From the NCBI GenBank assembly GCA_019694465.1, contig JAIBBV010000035.1, positions 1 to 40,366 of the forward strand: a stretch of 40,366 bases of DNA, read 5' to 3'. The position numbers and the translations under genes were made by a program. The stretch is from Oligoflexia bacterium. GTDB taxonomy: Bacteria > Bdellovibrionota_C > UBA2361 > JAFLCA01. The notes below the pieces were generated by a model. That model was given only the letters and a program-made list of their open reading frames with translations, did not search any database and was not told the DNA's origin. The number at the start of each line of letters is the position of its first letter. The first letter of the stretch is position 1. This document shows positions 7,141 to 16,317 of this stretch, one piece after another.

Positions 7141-7515
7141 ATGGCTGAAACTCAGACCCCAACATTCCATGCTACGTCGATAGATTATAGCGAGCCACTC
7201 GCTTTGGCTCCTGTAATAGATGCTTCGCGCACGTTTGCTGCGACACGTGCCTTGGCGAGTGAAGAATTCGGAGACCCGCTCGTGTCCGGGGCTGGATTGA
7301 ATGCAGTTGGTTTGTTTGAGGCTAACCGCGATCTTGGTGCGTCTTTCGATGCTGTCGCCGCGCTCGCCAGAGAATATGTTGCTGACAGGGTCGGTACAAA
7401 AGCCGCTCCATCCGTCAATCAGCCAAGTGAGGCAATTTTGGAGAGTGCACTCGGTGTAGTGCGTGCATTAAGGGGACAGTTCGTGGGTAATCAGGAATTA
7501 CGCGCGGCAGCTTAA
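7141..7515 (+). CDS. Hypothetical protein before the chemotaxis operon
   Basis: The product has 124 residues from the ATG at 7141; an in-frame GTG at 7135 would add two residues. It has no recognised family, signal peptide or membrane span. The first 50 residues are Ala/Thr/Ser-rich and probably loosely folded (PVIDASRTFAATRALASEEF). The second half looks helical (SEAILESALGVVRALRGQF). There is no strong ribosome-binding site. A TATAAT box is 30 bp upstream. The next gene starts 23 bp downstream in the same direction, so the two probably form a unit that leads into the chemotaxis operon, though a 210-bp gap separates them from the MCP gene. Confidence 0.6.
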   Translation: MAETQTPTFHATSIDYSEPLALAPVIDASRTFAATRALASEEFGDPLVSGAGLNAVGLFEANRDLGASFDAVAALAREYVADRVGTKAAPSVNQPSEAILESALGVVRALRGQFVGNQELRAAA

Positions 7516-7538
7516 GTTTTTCTTTTTGTTCTTTTTAT

Positions 7539-7928
7539 ATGGCAGTTAAAGATCAATACGACGAGATCTTTAAGGTAGAGATTGAAGGCTGGTGTTACGG
7601 CCTAAGCAACTATCCTGGCGAAATATTTCCGGGTCTTATTCATCGAGTAATAAAAGAACTTAGCCCCTCTTTTCGTGAAGCGCTCGAGCATGGAGTGGCC
7701 TTTAACATTTTAGAAATTTCACAGAAATTTTCAAAAGCTGCTAAGTATCTAGTGCATGAAAAAGAGATAGCTTTTAGCATCTTGTCGCAATTCCCTCATC
7801 CGGCAAGCCTCACTGAAGACGCGCAGTTTGTAATGGCGCAGATTATTGATCAAGTCGAGCAGACTTATGGCGGAGCGCTTGAGCGCCTGCATAAGAAATG
7901 GGGTTGGGAAAAGCGCCAGGCAGCTTAA
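7539..7928 (+). CDS. Hypothetical protein before the chemotaxis operon
   Basis: The product has 129 residues, appears soluble and predominantly helical, with no signal peptide. Trp and other aromatic residues are conspicuous (EGWCYGLSNYPGEIFPG near the start, KKWGWEKRQAA at the end). I do not recognise the family. The frame is clean and the composition ordinary for a folded protein, so I take it as real. The leader is odd: bases 7516-7538 are almost all T, with no Shine-Dalgarno sequence before the ATG. Translation must depend on coupling to the upstream gene, or on initiation at a U-rich unstructured leader. Confidence 0.62.
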   Translation: MAVKDQYDEIFKVEIEGWCYGLSNYPGEIFPGLIHRVIKELSPSFREALEHGVAFNILEISQKFSKAAKYLVHEKEIAFSILSQFPHPASLTEDAQFVMAQIIDQVEQTYGGALERLHKKWGWEKRQAA

Positions 7929-8069
7929 TTTCGCCGTGGGCATTTCACTCACTTGCTTCTAATCCTGCCAGCATTGCACTGTAGTGTCCCCAAGCGCGGG
8001 ATCTCTGCACCGACCGAATAGCCTAATGATTACTTTACGTTGCGGCTAGCACTTGTCCACGCTTTAGCC

Positions 8070-8097
8070 TAAATATTTATCGCCTTTTTCCCGATAT
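8070..8097 (+). promoter_or_regulatory. Possible sigma-28 (FliA) promoter
   Basis: TAAA (8070-8073) and CCCGATAT (8090-8097) are separated by 16 bp, resembling the TAAA-N15-GCCGATAA flagellar class-3 consensus with spacing one base long and two mismatches in the -10 element. The position, 41 bp before the MCP ATG, and the motility role of the operon favour it. The match is imperfect. Confidence 0.35.
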
Positions 8098-8138
8098 TCA
8101 CGGTAGCTAGGTACATACGTGTAACTCGGGGACGGAAT

Positions 8139-9851
8139 ATGACAATTTCTAAGCGCCTTACGCTCATGCTTGTAATTAACCTCACTGTAACTCTAGTGGT
8201 TGCTGGGGTGGGATATTGGGGGATAGACGGTCTGTCCCTTATCGAGGCAGATATCGTGGTAAACGCTAGGGCCAGTCATCATCAACAAAACGTCGACATG
8301 ATGCATGATGCTCTTCGTGCTGATGTATATGCCAGTCTTTTGAATGTCGCAAAACAAGAGGGTGCGCCCAGCATGGATGACGTACTATCTGATTTGGCAG
8401 AGCATACAAAGACTATGCGTGATGAGCTCGCGTCATTAAGGGAGCTGTCTCTCGGCGCAGATTTAACCCGCATGTTAAATGAGGTTGAGCCAAAAGTAGA
8501 AGCCTACACAGCGGCAGCTCAGGAATTTGTGAAGCAAGTTGCTGCCAGTGGTGCGTTTGATAGTACTGCGTTAAACAGATTTAGCACTGCCTTTTCTGAA
8601 TTAGAGGAGAGGCTCGGTGGAATCGGGGATTCGATTGTATCCCAAAACAACGAATCCGAAAGTAAAGGCGAACAAATGGCCAGCAGAGCACACTGGGCTA
8701 TGTGGATATTGTGTAGCCTAGGGGTTCTCGTAGGAAGCGGGCTCTCTTGGTGGATGAGCAAGAGCATGAGCCGCAGCCTGAATAGAATTATCGCCGGGCT
8801 AGACTCCGCTGTGGCACGTACTCAAGCTATGAACTCTCAGCTTAGAAGTAGCTCGCAGTCGGTAGCAGAGGGCGCCACAGAACAAGCTGCCGCTGTGCAA
8901 GAGACAGTTGCGTCGATGGCGCAGATGTCGAGTATGGTGGCCCAGACTGTGGAGAATGCACGCAAGTCACTTGATGTTGCTACTAAAGTTACAGAGCGGA
9001 CTGAGGAAGGTTCGCGCACCATGGAGCGCATGGTTTCCTCCATGGAGACAATTCAGCAAGCTAACCAACAGTTGCAAGAGATGGCCAATATTATCCGAGA
9101 AATCTCAACCAAGACTGGAGTGATCAATGACATTGTCTTCAAGACACAACTTTTAGCGTTCAACGCTTCAATCGAGGCCGCTCGTGCTGGACAGCATGGG
9201 CGAGGCTTTGCTGTGGTTGCCGAGGAAGTAGGTAACCTAGCTGAGATGAGCGGTAATGCTGCGAAGGAGATCCAAGTCCTGCTTGAGAGCAGCCAGAAAC
9301 AGGTTGGTCAAATCGTCGAAGATACAGAGCGTCGCGTTGGCGAAGGCCAACAGGTTAGCCGCGAGGCAATGGATACATTTGCTCAAATTGCTAAGGAGGT
9401 ATTTTCAATCTCCTCGCAGGTGCAGAGCATCAATGATGCCACGCGTGAGCAAGAGCTTGGAATTAAGCAGGCAGGCCAGGCCATGAACCAAATGGATATT
9501 GCCACACAACGGAATTCTGGCGTCGCTATCGAGACTGCCCAAGCTGTTGAGCAGCTTACGAAGGAAAGCGAAGCCTTGCATGCTATCGTCGGCGAGTTGC
9601 AGCATATGGTGGTTGGTGCTGCAGTTGCTCAGGTAATGGGGCAAAGTGTCGCAGCTGAGCCAGTCAAGTCGGTGCCAGAAGCGGCGCACACAAACATAAT
9701 TGAGCTAAACAATCCCGTATCCAGCCAGTCCAGCGGAGATTTGACTGGACTTGCTGATAAGATTCTTGCAGCTAAGAAGGCCACGCAACCCGCTGCTAAG
9801 CGTGCATCCGTAAGTGCTGACGATTCCTCGTTCCAACCGCTTGGAAAGTAG
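8139..9851 (+). CDS. Methyl-accepting chemotaxis protein
   Basis: This is a transmembrane chemoreceptor that controls CheA through CheW. The 570-residue product has a first membrane helix at about 8-28, a helical periplasmic sensing region (about 29-184) that looks like a four-helix bundle, and a second membrane helix at about 186-208. A long coiled-coil signalling domain follows. The hairpin tip is at about 336-371, with [25 protein letters not shown], here split by commas to keep it short: [12 protein letters not shown], then [12 protein letters not shown]. After the second helix the sequence runs almost straight into the coiled coil; the HAMP proline is absent (SRSLNRII), so HAMP is degenerate or missing. 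The C-terminus is a flexible Ala/Lys-rich tail with no CheR-binding pentapeptide. It is the first gene of the operon. Confidence 0.92.
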   Translation: MTISKRLTLMLVINLTVTLVVAGVGYWGIDGLSLIEADIVVNARASHHQQNVDMMHDALRADVYASLLNVAKQEGAPSMDDVLSDLAEHTKTMRDELASLRELSLGADLTRMLNEVEPKVEAYTAAAQEFVKQVAASGAFDSTALNRFSTAFSELEERLGGIGDSIVSQNNESESKGEQMASRAHWAMWILCSLGVLVGSGLSWWMSKSMSRSLNRIIAGLDSAVARTQAMNSQLRSSSQSVAEGATEQAAAVQETVASMAQMSSMVAQTVENARKSLDVATKVTERTEEGSRTMERMVSSMETIQQANQQLQEMANIIREISTKTGVINDIVFKTQLLAFNASIEAARAGQHGRGFAVVAEEVGNLAEMSGNAAKEIQVLLESSQKQVGQIVEDTERRVGEGQQVSREAMDTFAQIAKEVFSISSQVQSINDATREQELGIKQAGQAMNQMDIATQRNSGVAIETAQAVEQLTKESEALHAIVGELQHMVVGAAVAQVMGQSVAAEPVKSVPEAAHTNIIELNNPVSSQSSGDLTGLADKILAAKKATQPAAKRASVSADDSSFQPLGK

Positions 9852-9887
9852 GAAATCGGGTCGGAGGTTTATCAGCAACGAGGGACC

Positions 9888-11750
9888 ATGAGGGACTCAG
9901 TAGGGTTCACCCAGGCCGAGCAAGAATGTATTTACAAACTTGCAGAAGGTCTTACTGGTACGTGTCAGAGTGGGAACATGCGCCGGGACGTCATTTTGAC
10001 GAATGTGCGTCGTCGCATGCATGCGCTGGGGCTAGAATCACTCAGCGAATACCTGGAGCGTGCCGCAGAAGACGGTGTTGAGCACTCTGAATTGCTCTCG
10101 GCACTCACTATCCATACTACAAGTTGGTTCCGTGAAATGCCGCACTTTCGAACAATTGAGGCGGAGCTAAGTAAGGAAGGTGCTGCGCTATCAAGAAAAT
10201 GTGTTCGTTTGTTAAGCGCTGCTTGCTCATCGGGACAGGAAGTATACTCATTCGCAATATTATTTGAATCACTACGGACCAAGTTTCCAGGCTTTGAATA
10301 TGAATTGGTGGGCTTTGATCTTGATCCGCTTTCCGTTAGCAGCGCCGAAGCAGCTATCTATCCATTAACAGAATTGTCTCAGATTCCTAAAGAGTGGCAG
10401 CGCTTTGTGCTCAAAGGTCAGGGCCCCTCTGAGGGGCTATTTACTTTGACTAGAGATATTCGATCGCGCTGTAGCTTTGAAACCGGCAGTTTGAAGGACC
10501 TAACAAAGTGGCAGGGTAAGCAGTTTGACTTTGTTGTCTGCCGAAACGTCTTAATTTATTTCACAGAGCCAGAGGTCGAACGAATCGTGCGCGATCTGTC
10601 TGGGCTACTAAGTGAGCATGGACGTTTGATGCTTGGCCATAGTGAAGGGATTGATAGCAGGAAGCTTGGCCTACAACTACTTGGCGGCAGTATCTACGCA
10701 AGAATTAGTGCCGGGCCTAGTCAGCACGACAATGTAGCAGGACGCAGAAAAGTCCTAGTCATCGACGATTCACCTACAATTCGGCAGACATTGGTGAAGT
10801 TAGTAGATGGAAATGAATACGCGGCGGTAGGTGTTTCGTCCGCCGACGAAGCAAGTGAATTTTTGAAGGAAAACCAGGTTGACATTATCACTTTGGACTT
10901 GCATATGCCCGGTATGAGCGGTCAAACATGGCTGCGCATGCAACGTGCTAAGGGAATGCGGGTTCCAGTCGTTGTCGTTAGCGGAGCCTCGCCTCAAGAG
11001 GCGATGGAAGTACTTGGGGCTCTTGAAAATGGGGCTCAGGACTATATAGAGAAGGGTGTATTACAAAAAGATCGTGAAGAAGTAATGGCTCGCATCCGTG
11101 CGCTGGTGGAGAAACAAGCTGGAGCTGTGAGTGAGAATCTGTCAGGCGTAGGCGCAGTTAAAAATTGCCTAACCATCAATCGTCCCGACGTTATTTGCCT
11201 CGGGGCCAGTACAGGTGGTACCGAGGCTCTGGCGCTTTTATTAAAATCCATGCCCCCACGTTGCCCGCCAGTTCTAGTTGTTCAACATATTTCACCGTCA
11301 TTTTGTAAGCCTTTCGCAGAGCGACTTGCGCATACATCTGGGTTGTTGCTGGGTTCCTCGATTGATGGAGCGGTGCTCCAGCCAGGCAGCATTTACCTTG
11401 CCCATAGCGACTATCATATTGGCGTCAAGCAGAGGGGCAAGGACCTGGTGCTCATTACAGCGGACAGTCCGCCAGTAAATCGCCATCGTCCAAGCGTTGA
11501 TTTCTTGTTTCAGTCTGCCGCCAACCTAAGCAAATGTAAGGTTTTCGCAGCGATCTTAACCGGAATGGGAGCAGATGGCGCGCGTGGACTGCTTGAATTG
11601 AGCAAGCGCGGTGCAATGACGCTAGCGCAAAATGAAGACTCGTGTGTTGTGTTCGGCATGCCACGCGAGGCTATTCGTATGGGGGCAGCACAGTTTGTGG
11701 GTGACACAGGAGAAATACGCAGGCAGATGGACGCAGCGATTAGAAAATAG
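9888..11750 (+). CDS. CheR-receiver-CheB fusion: methyltransferase and methylesterase
   Basis: One 620-residue polypeptide carries both opposing adaptation enzymes. Residues about 5-270 are CheR, which methylates receptor glutamates with S-adenosylmethionine: TSWFREMPHF (78-87), the SAM loop SAACSSGQEVYS (110-121), CRNVLIYF, and GHSEG. Residues about 286-410 are a CheY-like receiver with acidic pair D293/D294 and phosphoacceptor D337 (LDLHMPGMSG). Residues about 430-620 are the CheB methylesterase with its full triad: S441 in GASTGG, H467 in QHISPSF, and D563 in GMGADG. The order receiver then esterase is that of normal CheB, so this is CheR joined to the N-terminus of a complete CheB. There is no frameshift or stop at the junction. 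It follows the MCP gene by 36 bp and precedes cheA by 86 bp. Confidence 0.93.
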   Translation: MRDSVGFTQAEQECIYKLAEGLTGTCQSGNMRRDVILTNVRRRMHALGLESLSEYLERAAEDGVEHSELLSALTIHTTSWFREMPHFRTIEAELSKEGAALSRKCVRLLSAACSSGQEVYSFAILFESLRTKFPGFEYELVGFDLDPLSVSSAEAAIYPLTELSQIPKEWQRFVLKGQGPSEGLFTLTRDIRSRCSFETGSLKDLTKWQGKQFDFVVCRNVLIYFTEPEVERIVRDLSGLLSEHGRLMLGHSEGIDSRKLGLQLLGGSIYARISAGPSQHDNVAGRRKVLVIDDSPTIRQTLVKLVDGNEYAAVGVSSADEASEFLKENQVDIITLDLHMPGMSGQTWLRMQRAKGMRVPVVVVSGASPQEAMEVLGALENGAQDYIEKGVLQKDREEVMARIRALVEKQAGAVSENLSGVGAVKNCLTINRPDVICLGASTGGTEALALLLKSMPPRCPPVLVVQHISPSFCKPFAERLAHTSGLLLGSSIDGAVLQPGSIYLAHSDYHIGVKQRGKDLVLITADSPPVNRHRPSVDFLFQSAANLSKCKVFAAILTGMGADGARGLLELSKRGAMTLAQNEDSCVVFGMPREAIRMGAAQFVGDTGEIRRQMDAAIRK

Positions 11751-11836
11751 CTGTGATTGCATATAGTTAGGCCATTACACAGAGCGCTATTGATAAGCGT
11801 AGTTTATGCCGAAGAGTAAATAATAAGGGGTGGGAC

Positions 11837-13678
11837 GTGGAGATTGATCAAGAACTATTAAATTGTTTCATCGGCGAAGCGACTGACTCTTTGTCAGAGT
11901 GGGAACGCATTTGTCTAACAATCGATGATAGTGCCACCAAAGAAGTCTTCGATAGCCTTTTTCGAGTTGCCCACAACATTAAGGGAGCATCACGTGCGGT
12001 GGGACTCGAAGAGTTCGGCACGTTCGTCCATGAAGTAGAAGATATTATTAATTACCTGCGCCGCGATGAATACCCGATGTTCCCAGGCATCGCGACTGTA
12101 TTGCTTGAAAGTCAGACCATACTAATAGAATGGTTGGAGGGGCTCAAACAGGACCCAAAGTTTGTGCGTGAATTGAGTGCGATCAGAAAGAAACTTGATC
12201 TACTGCGAGTTCCAAATGCAGGTCAGCATGTGGCCGCTTCATCTAGTGCAACGGCCTCTGCTAGCCAGGATGCAGCAGCACCCAAGGGCCCAGTCGATGA
12301 ACTAGAGGCACTTTTTATGGCTGCGCAAGCTGAAGCGCAAGGTTCGCCTGCTCCAGTAGCTGCGGCGTTAGCAGTGGAGGAGCCTAAGGTTGAAGCTAAG
12401 CCAGCCGCTGCTGCGCCTGCCAAGAAGGATACTAAGAACCAGGCGGCCGCAGCGCGTAACGACGAGACGATCAGAGTTGCAGCATCAAAGCTGGATGAGC
12501 TTATTCAGCTGATCGGAGAGCTCTCCATTCATCAGGCAATTGTGGCGCAAGGACGAAAAGCGGGCCAGCTGCAGCAGAGAACATACCAAAACGCTATAAT
12601 GTTAAGCGAAAAGATTACCAAGGAAATACAAGGGAAAGCGCTTGGGCTACGCATGCAGCCGCTAGTCTCCCTGTTCCAGCGCATCGAGCGTGTTGCGCGC
12701 GATGTGGCGCGAGCGCAAGCTAAAGATATTTCCGTTGTGGTTGAAGGCTCGGATGTGGAGCTAGACAAGACGGTTATCGAGCGTATCACTGATCCACTAG
12801 TACATATTATCCGCAATGCGGTTGATCACGGTGTTGAAAAGGCAGAAGACCGTGCCGCTTCTGGAAAGCCAGTGCCTGCCACTGTAAAGATAAGTGCAGA
12901 TAAAGACTCCGCAGGCGTGTGTATAAAAATTTCTGAAGATGGGCGAGGCCTAAATGGCGAACGCCTGATGCGCAAGGCTACTGAAATGGGGCTCATCAGG
13001 GCAGATAGCCAGTTGAGCGAAGATGAGATAGCCAATCTTATTTTCCTTCCAGGACTCTCGACTGCAGAGAAAGTGACAGATATATCGGGCCGCGGTGTCG
13101 GAATGGATGTGGTTGCGCGCGCTGTGCAGGCGTTGGGTGGTACGATTGATGTTAAGACAGCGGTTGGCAAAGGTACAACTTTCGCCATTACTCTGCCCAC
13201 CAGTTTAAGTATCGTAGAGGCTTTGATTGTCGAAATATCGCGATCCCGCTATGCCGTGCCAATGCAGGAATTGAGCGAGATCGTAGATTTGTCCAACTTT
13301 AGCATAGAGACCACTGGTAAGCGCGGGCGCATGATTTCGCTTCGAGGAAATGTCGTGCCAGTAGAGAATCTGCATGACTACCTGCCGCTACGTACTTCCA
13401 AAAATGGGACCGGCACGGCCAGTAAAGTGGCTGGGGCTAAGGCCCCTACACCGGGATTGGTTGTGCGCGAGGGGGAGGATGTAGTGGTTTTCGAAATTGA
13501 TAGCATCGTCAATCAACAACAGGTAGTTGTGCGACAACTTAGCGATCAGCTTGGTAAGTTGCAGGGCTTTTCTGGCTGCACCATCCTTGGAGACGGTGAG
13601 CCGGGGATGATTGTAAGCCTACCGGAGATTACAAGAGCATATCTGAAGAGTGCTGGAACTAAGGAGAATCGGGCATGA
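11837..13678 (+). CDS. cheA: Chemotaxis histidine kinase CheA
   Basis: CheA is the cytoplasmic kinase that autophosphorylates under receptor control and hands phosphate to CheY and CheB. The 613-residue product has an HPt domain with phospho-acceptor H46 in AHNIKGAS and an Ala/Pro-rich linker (about 130-210). There is no clear P2 CheY-binding domain. The dimerisation helices contain ELIQLIGELSIHQA. The kinase domain has the N box HIIRNAVDHG (Asn at about 327) and glycine boxes EDGRGLN and GRGVGMDVV. A C-terminal CheW-like domain follows. Start is GTG at 11837, with AAGGGG six bases before it. It overlaps cheW by 4 bp (ATGA). No cheY lies nearby, so the response regulator must be encoded elsewhere. 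Confidence 0.94.
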   Translation: MEIDQELLNCFIGEATDSLSEWERICLTIDDSATKEVFDSLFRVAHNIKGASRAVGLEEFGTFVHEVEDIINYLRRDEYPMFPGIATVLLESQTILIEWLEGLKQDPKFVRELSAIRKKLDLLRVPNAGQHVAASSSATASASQDAAAPKGPVDELEALFMAAQAEAQGSPAPVAAALAVEEPKVEAKPAAAAPAKKDTKNQAAAARNDETIRVAASKLDELIQLIGELSIHQAIVAQGRKAGQLQQRTYQNAIMLSEKITKEIQGKALGLRMQPLVSLFQRIERVARDVARAQAKDISVVVEGSDVELDKTVIERITDPLVHIIRNAVDHGVEKAEDRAASGKPVPATVKISADKDSAGVCIKISEDGRGLNGERLMRKATEMGLIRADSQLSEDEIANLIFLPGLSTAEKVTDISGRGVGMDVVARAVQALGGTIDVKTAVGKGTTFAITLPTSLSIVEALIVEISRSRYAVPMQELSEIVDLSNFSIETTGKRGRMISLRGNVVPVENLHDYLPLRTSKNGTGTASKVAGAKAPTPGLVVREGEDVVVFEIDSIVNQQQVVVRQLSDQLGKLQGFSGCTILGDGEPGMIVSLPEITRAYLKSAGTKENRA

Positions 13679-14151
13679 CGGAAGCAAGTGTAGTTCAACA
13701 GAGAGAGAGCAGATACTTGGTATTCGGTGTGGGCCCCGAACTTTACGGCACCCCACTGCTGGGTGTGCGCGAGGTGGTTGAGCCGCAGGCGCCTAAGCCA
13801 GTCCCAAATACTGTTGAGTATTTCACTGGTGTCATTAATATTCGTGGTGAAATTGTTGGTGTTATCGATTTGCGAATTAAATTTGGACAGCCAGTAAAAG
13901 ATACGCCGCACAATGCATTGATGGTCTTCATGACTGAAGTTGGCCCGGTCGCTGCTTTGGTGGACAAAGTAGAGTCGGTGGTCAAATTAAGCTCAGATCA
14001 AATTGAGAGTGCCCCTTCGGTGCGTACCAGAGTGCCCAGTCAGTACCTGACAGGCATTGCTGAGGTTGAAAATCGCCTTATTACTATTGTTGACCTGAGT
14101 AAGATTTTGTCCACAGACGAAGTTGCGGTCGTGCGTGCCATGAGCCGCTAG
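13675..14151 (+). CDS. cheW: Chemotaxis coupling protein CheW
   Basis: CheW is the SH3-like adaptor that links receptors to CheA. The 158-residue product spans one CheW domain: RYLVFGVGPELYGTPLLGVREV at the start (first strand and binding loop), then FTGVINIRGEIVGVIDLR, matching the family's G-x-hydrophobic-N-hydrophobic-R-G pattern. It ends with YLTGIAEVENRLITIVDL. Length is normal. The ATG overlaps the cheA stop (ATGA), so it is translationally coupled. It is the last gene of the operon; the next gene is convergent with only 17 bp between them and no obvious terminator. Confidence 0.93.
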   Translation: MTEASVVQQRESRYLVFGVGPELYGTPLLGVREVVEPQAPKPVPNTVEYFTGVINIRGEIVGVIDLRIKFGQPVKDTPHNALMVFMTEVGPVAALVDKVESVVKLSSDQIESAPSVRTRVPSQYLTGIAEVENRLITIVDLSKILSTDEVAVVRAMSR

Positions 14152-14168
14152 TGGTCTAAGAGCTAGAG

Positions 14169-16313
14169 TTAGCCTTTGACTGCAGCAGAAAAAGCTATTC
14201 CGCGCTCGGCTCGATCGACTATGCCCTGGCAGGGCTGGAAGCGAGCACCGGCCGTGGTAGAGAGTTGCTTAAGGCGCGCTAGAACTTCGCGCGCTCCAAG
14301 ACTTTCCGCATAGTGTAAGAGTCCACCTCGAAATGGAGGGAAGCCCATGCCCATTACAGTGCCCAAATCAATCTGCTGAGCCGCGTCTTTCCCAGGTGCT
14401 CCTGCTACTCCCTCGTCCAAACATCGCACGCCCTCATTTAAGAGGCTCAGGATTAGCCGATCTTGTATTACCTTCTCGTCTGCGCTTTTAACAGGCGCTT
14501 GGATGTTTAGGAGCGAACGAATCCCGCTGTGTGGAACTGCGTTGTCGCCTTGGAAGTCGTAAAAGCCAGCTCCACATTTGCGGCCAAGGCGTTTGGCAGC
14601 CACTAATTTGGGGAGCAAGTTAGGGCCATGCATGCGCTCACCATAACCCTTAACCATGATCTCTAACACATGCGCAGCAACATCAAGCCCAATTTCATCT
14701 AGTAAGCGAATTGGCCCCATCGGCATGCCGAACCTGAGAGCAGCTTTATCGATTGCATCAATCGAAAAGCCTTCATTTAACATGAAGGCCGCCTCGTTTA
14801 GGTAGGGCGTTAATATTCGATTAACTAAAAAGCCTGGAACATCGGAGACTACAATAGGGAACTTACCCAATTTTGCGCTAAGTGCAGCCACAGTTGCGAT
14901 AGCTCGATCGCTGGACTGAGTCCCGTGAATAATTTCTATGAGTGGCATTTTCTCGACGGGGTTGAAAAAATGCATGCCGATTACGCGCTCCGGGTGCGGA
15001 ATGGTTGAGGCAATTTCAGAAACTGAGAGTGAGCTGGTGTTGGTGGCGATGATTGCTTCAGCTGGCACTAGAGCGGCGATCTCGGCCAATACTTTACGCT
15101 TCACTTCCATATTCTCAACAATTGCTTCAATTACAATTGTCACATTACCGGTGTTAATAGATTCGCGTGTAGTAGCTTCAATGCGATTTAGTATGAAACT
15201 GCGCTCTTGCTCGCTGAGTGAACGCTGTTTTTCAAGCTGTTTGCGAATGTGATCCATCCCACGTTGTAAGGCTGGCTCGGCAGAGTCTTTCAAAATCACT
15301 GCGCAATCGTTTTTGGCGAGCGTACCGGCGATTCCCGCACCCATGACACCAGCCCCGATTACTAGCGCGTGCACATGCTCTACAGAACGGCGAGCCGACC
15401 TTCCAATTCCCTTTGCTGCTTCAGTAAGAAAAAATAACCTAACGAGCGACTTACTCTCGGGAGTGACAATGAGTCGACCAAGCTCGCTAGCCTCATTTTC
15501 CAGGCCTTTGGTTATTCCAGCTTGCAATCCAAAAAGGCAGGATTCAAGGGCTGCGCTAGGCGCGGGATAAAAACCTTTAGTCTCCTTCGATATCTTGGCG
15601 CTAGCATTTCGTCGCACTAGATTGCGGCCGAAAGATGTAAATGTGAGGAAGCGTTCTTGTAAAGTTAAACGCGGGGCGCTTAGTTTTTCACGCCCCACTA
15701 GCACTGCTTCAGCCTTAGCTAATAGTTGCTCGGGGCTGACAATTGCATCAACTAGGCCAGATTTGAGAGCCTGTTTCGGACGCAAAGTTTTCCCAGCAAG
15801 GATAACATCTAGTGCACGGGGAAGCCCGATCAGGCGAGGCAGCCGCTGTGTGCCACCAAAGCCTGGGAGAATACCAAGTTTAACTTCCGGCAAGCCGATC
15901 AGGCTGGTCTTTGCATCGCTAATAATTCTATAGGTGCAGGCCAAAGCTAGCTCACAACCACCGCCGACGCAGGGTCCACCGATAGCGGCTAGGGTAGGGA
16001 ATGGTAAATCTGCTAGGGCATCAAAGGCGGCTTGTCCCTCCCTAGCTAGACGCTTGCCAATTTCAGGGTCTCGTACGTCACGAATTAAGCTAATTTCTGC
16101 GCCAGCAGTAAACATCTCCAGACTTGGCCCAGTAATGATAAGACCAGGCGGGCGCTGGGCCCGAAGCTCTTTAAGCACAGCTACTAAGGCCTGAATACGC
16201 TGAGGGGTGATGGTAACAACCCGCTCCTCGGGAGCTCCAAGTCTGAGTACGCAAACTCCCGATTCGAGACGTTCAAGGCGTACGGTTGGGGCTACGGAAT
16301 TGTTCTCTGTCAT
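14169..16313 (-). CDS. fadJ: FadB/FadJ-type beta-oxidation enzyme (enoyl-CoA hydratase / 3-hydroxyacyl-CoA dehydrogenase)
   Basis: This is the bifunctional alpha subunit of fatty-acid beta-oxidation. It hydrates trans-2-enoyl-CoA and then oxidises the 3-hydroxyacyl-CoA with NAD+. The 714 residues hold an N-terminal crotonase domain with oxyanion-hole segments and both catalytic glutamates (E121 in GGGCELALA, E143 in LPEVKLGILPGFGG). The NAD-binding Rossmann domain starts with VIGAGVMGAGIAG at about 318-330. The dehydrogenase motif HFFNPVEKMPLIEI carries the catalytic histidine, and two C-terminal dehydrogenase helical domains follow. Size fits FadB/FadJ. No thiolase (fadA/fadI) partner is adjacent. 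The ATG is 4 bp after the ileS stop, so it is probably cotranscribed with ileS. FadB and FadJ cannot be separated by eye. Confidence 0.88.
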   Translation of the reverse strand: MTENNSVAPTVRLERLESGVCVLRLGAPEERVVTITPQRIQALVAVLKELRAQRPPGLIITGPSLEMFTAGAEISLIRDVRDPEIGKRLAREGQAAFDALADLPFPTLAAIGGPCVGGGCELALACTYRIISDAKTSLIGLPEVKLGILPGFGGTQRLPRLIGLPRALDVILAGKTLRPKQALKSGLVDAIVSPEQLLAKAEAVLVGREKLSAPRLTLQERFLTFTSFGRNLVRRNASAKISKETKGFYPAPSAALESCLFGLQAGITKGLENEASELGRLIVTPESKSLVRLFFLTEAAKGIGRSARRSVEHVHALVIGAGVMGAGIAGTLAKNDCAVILKDSAEPALQRGMDHIRKQLEKQRSLSEQERSFILNRIEATTRESINTGNVTIVIEAIVENMEVKRKVLAEIAALVPAEAIIATNTSSLSVSEIASTIPHPERVIGMHFFNPVEKMPLIEIIHGTQSSDRAIATVAALSAKLGKFPIVVSDVPGFLVNRILTPYLNEAAFMLNEGFSIDAIDKAALRFGMPMGPIRLLDEIGLDVAAHVLEIMVKGYGERMHGPNLLPKLVAAKRLGRKCGAGFYDFQGDNAVPHSGIRSLLNIQAPVKSADEKVIQDRLILSLLNEGVRCLDEGVAGAPGKDAAQQIDLGTVMGMGFPPFRGGLLHYAESLGAREVLARLKQLSTTAGARFQPCQGIVDRAERGIAFSAAVKG

Positions 16314-16317
16314 ACAA

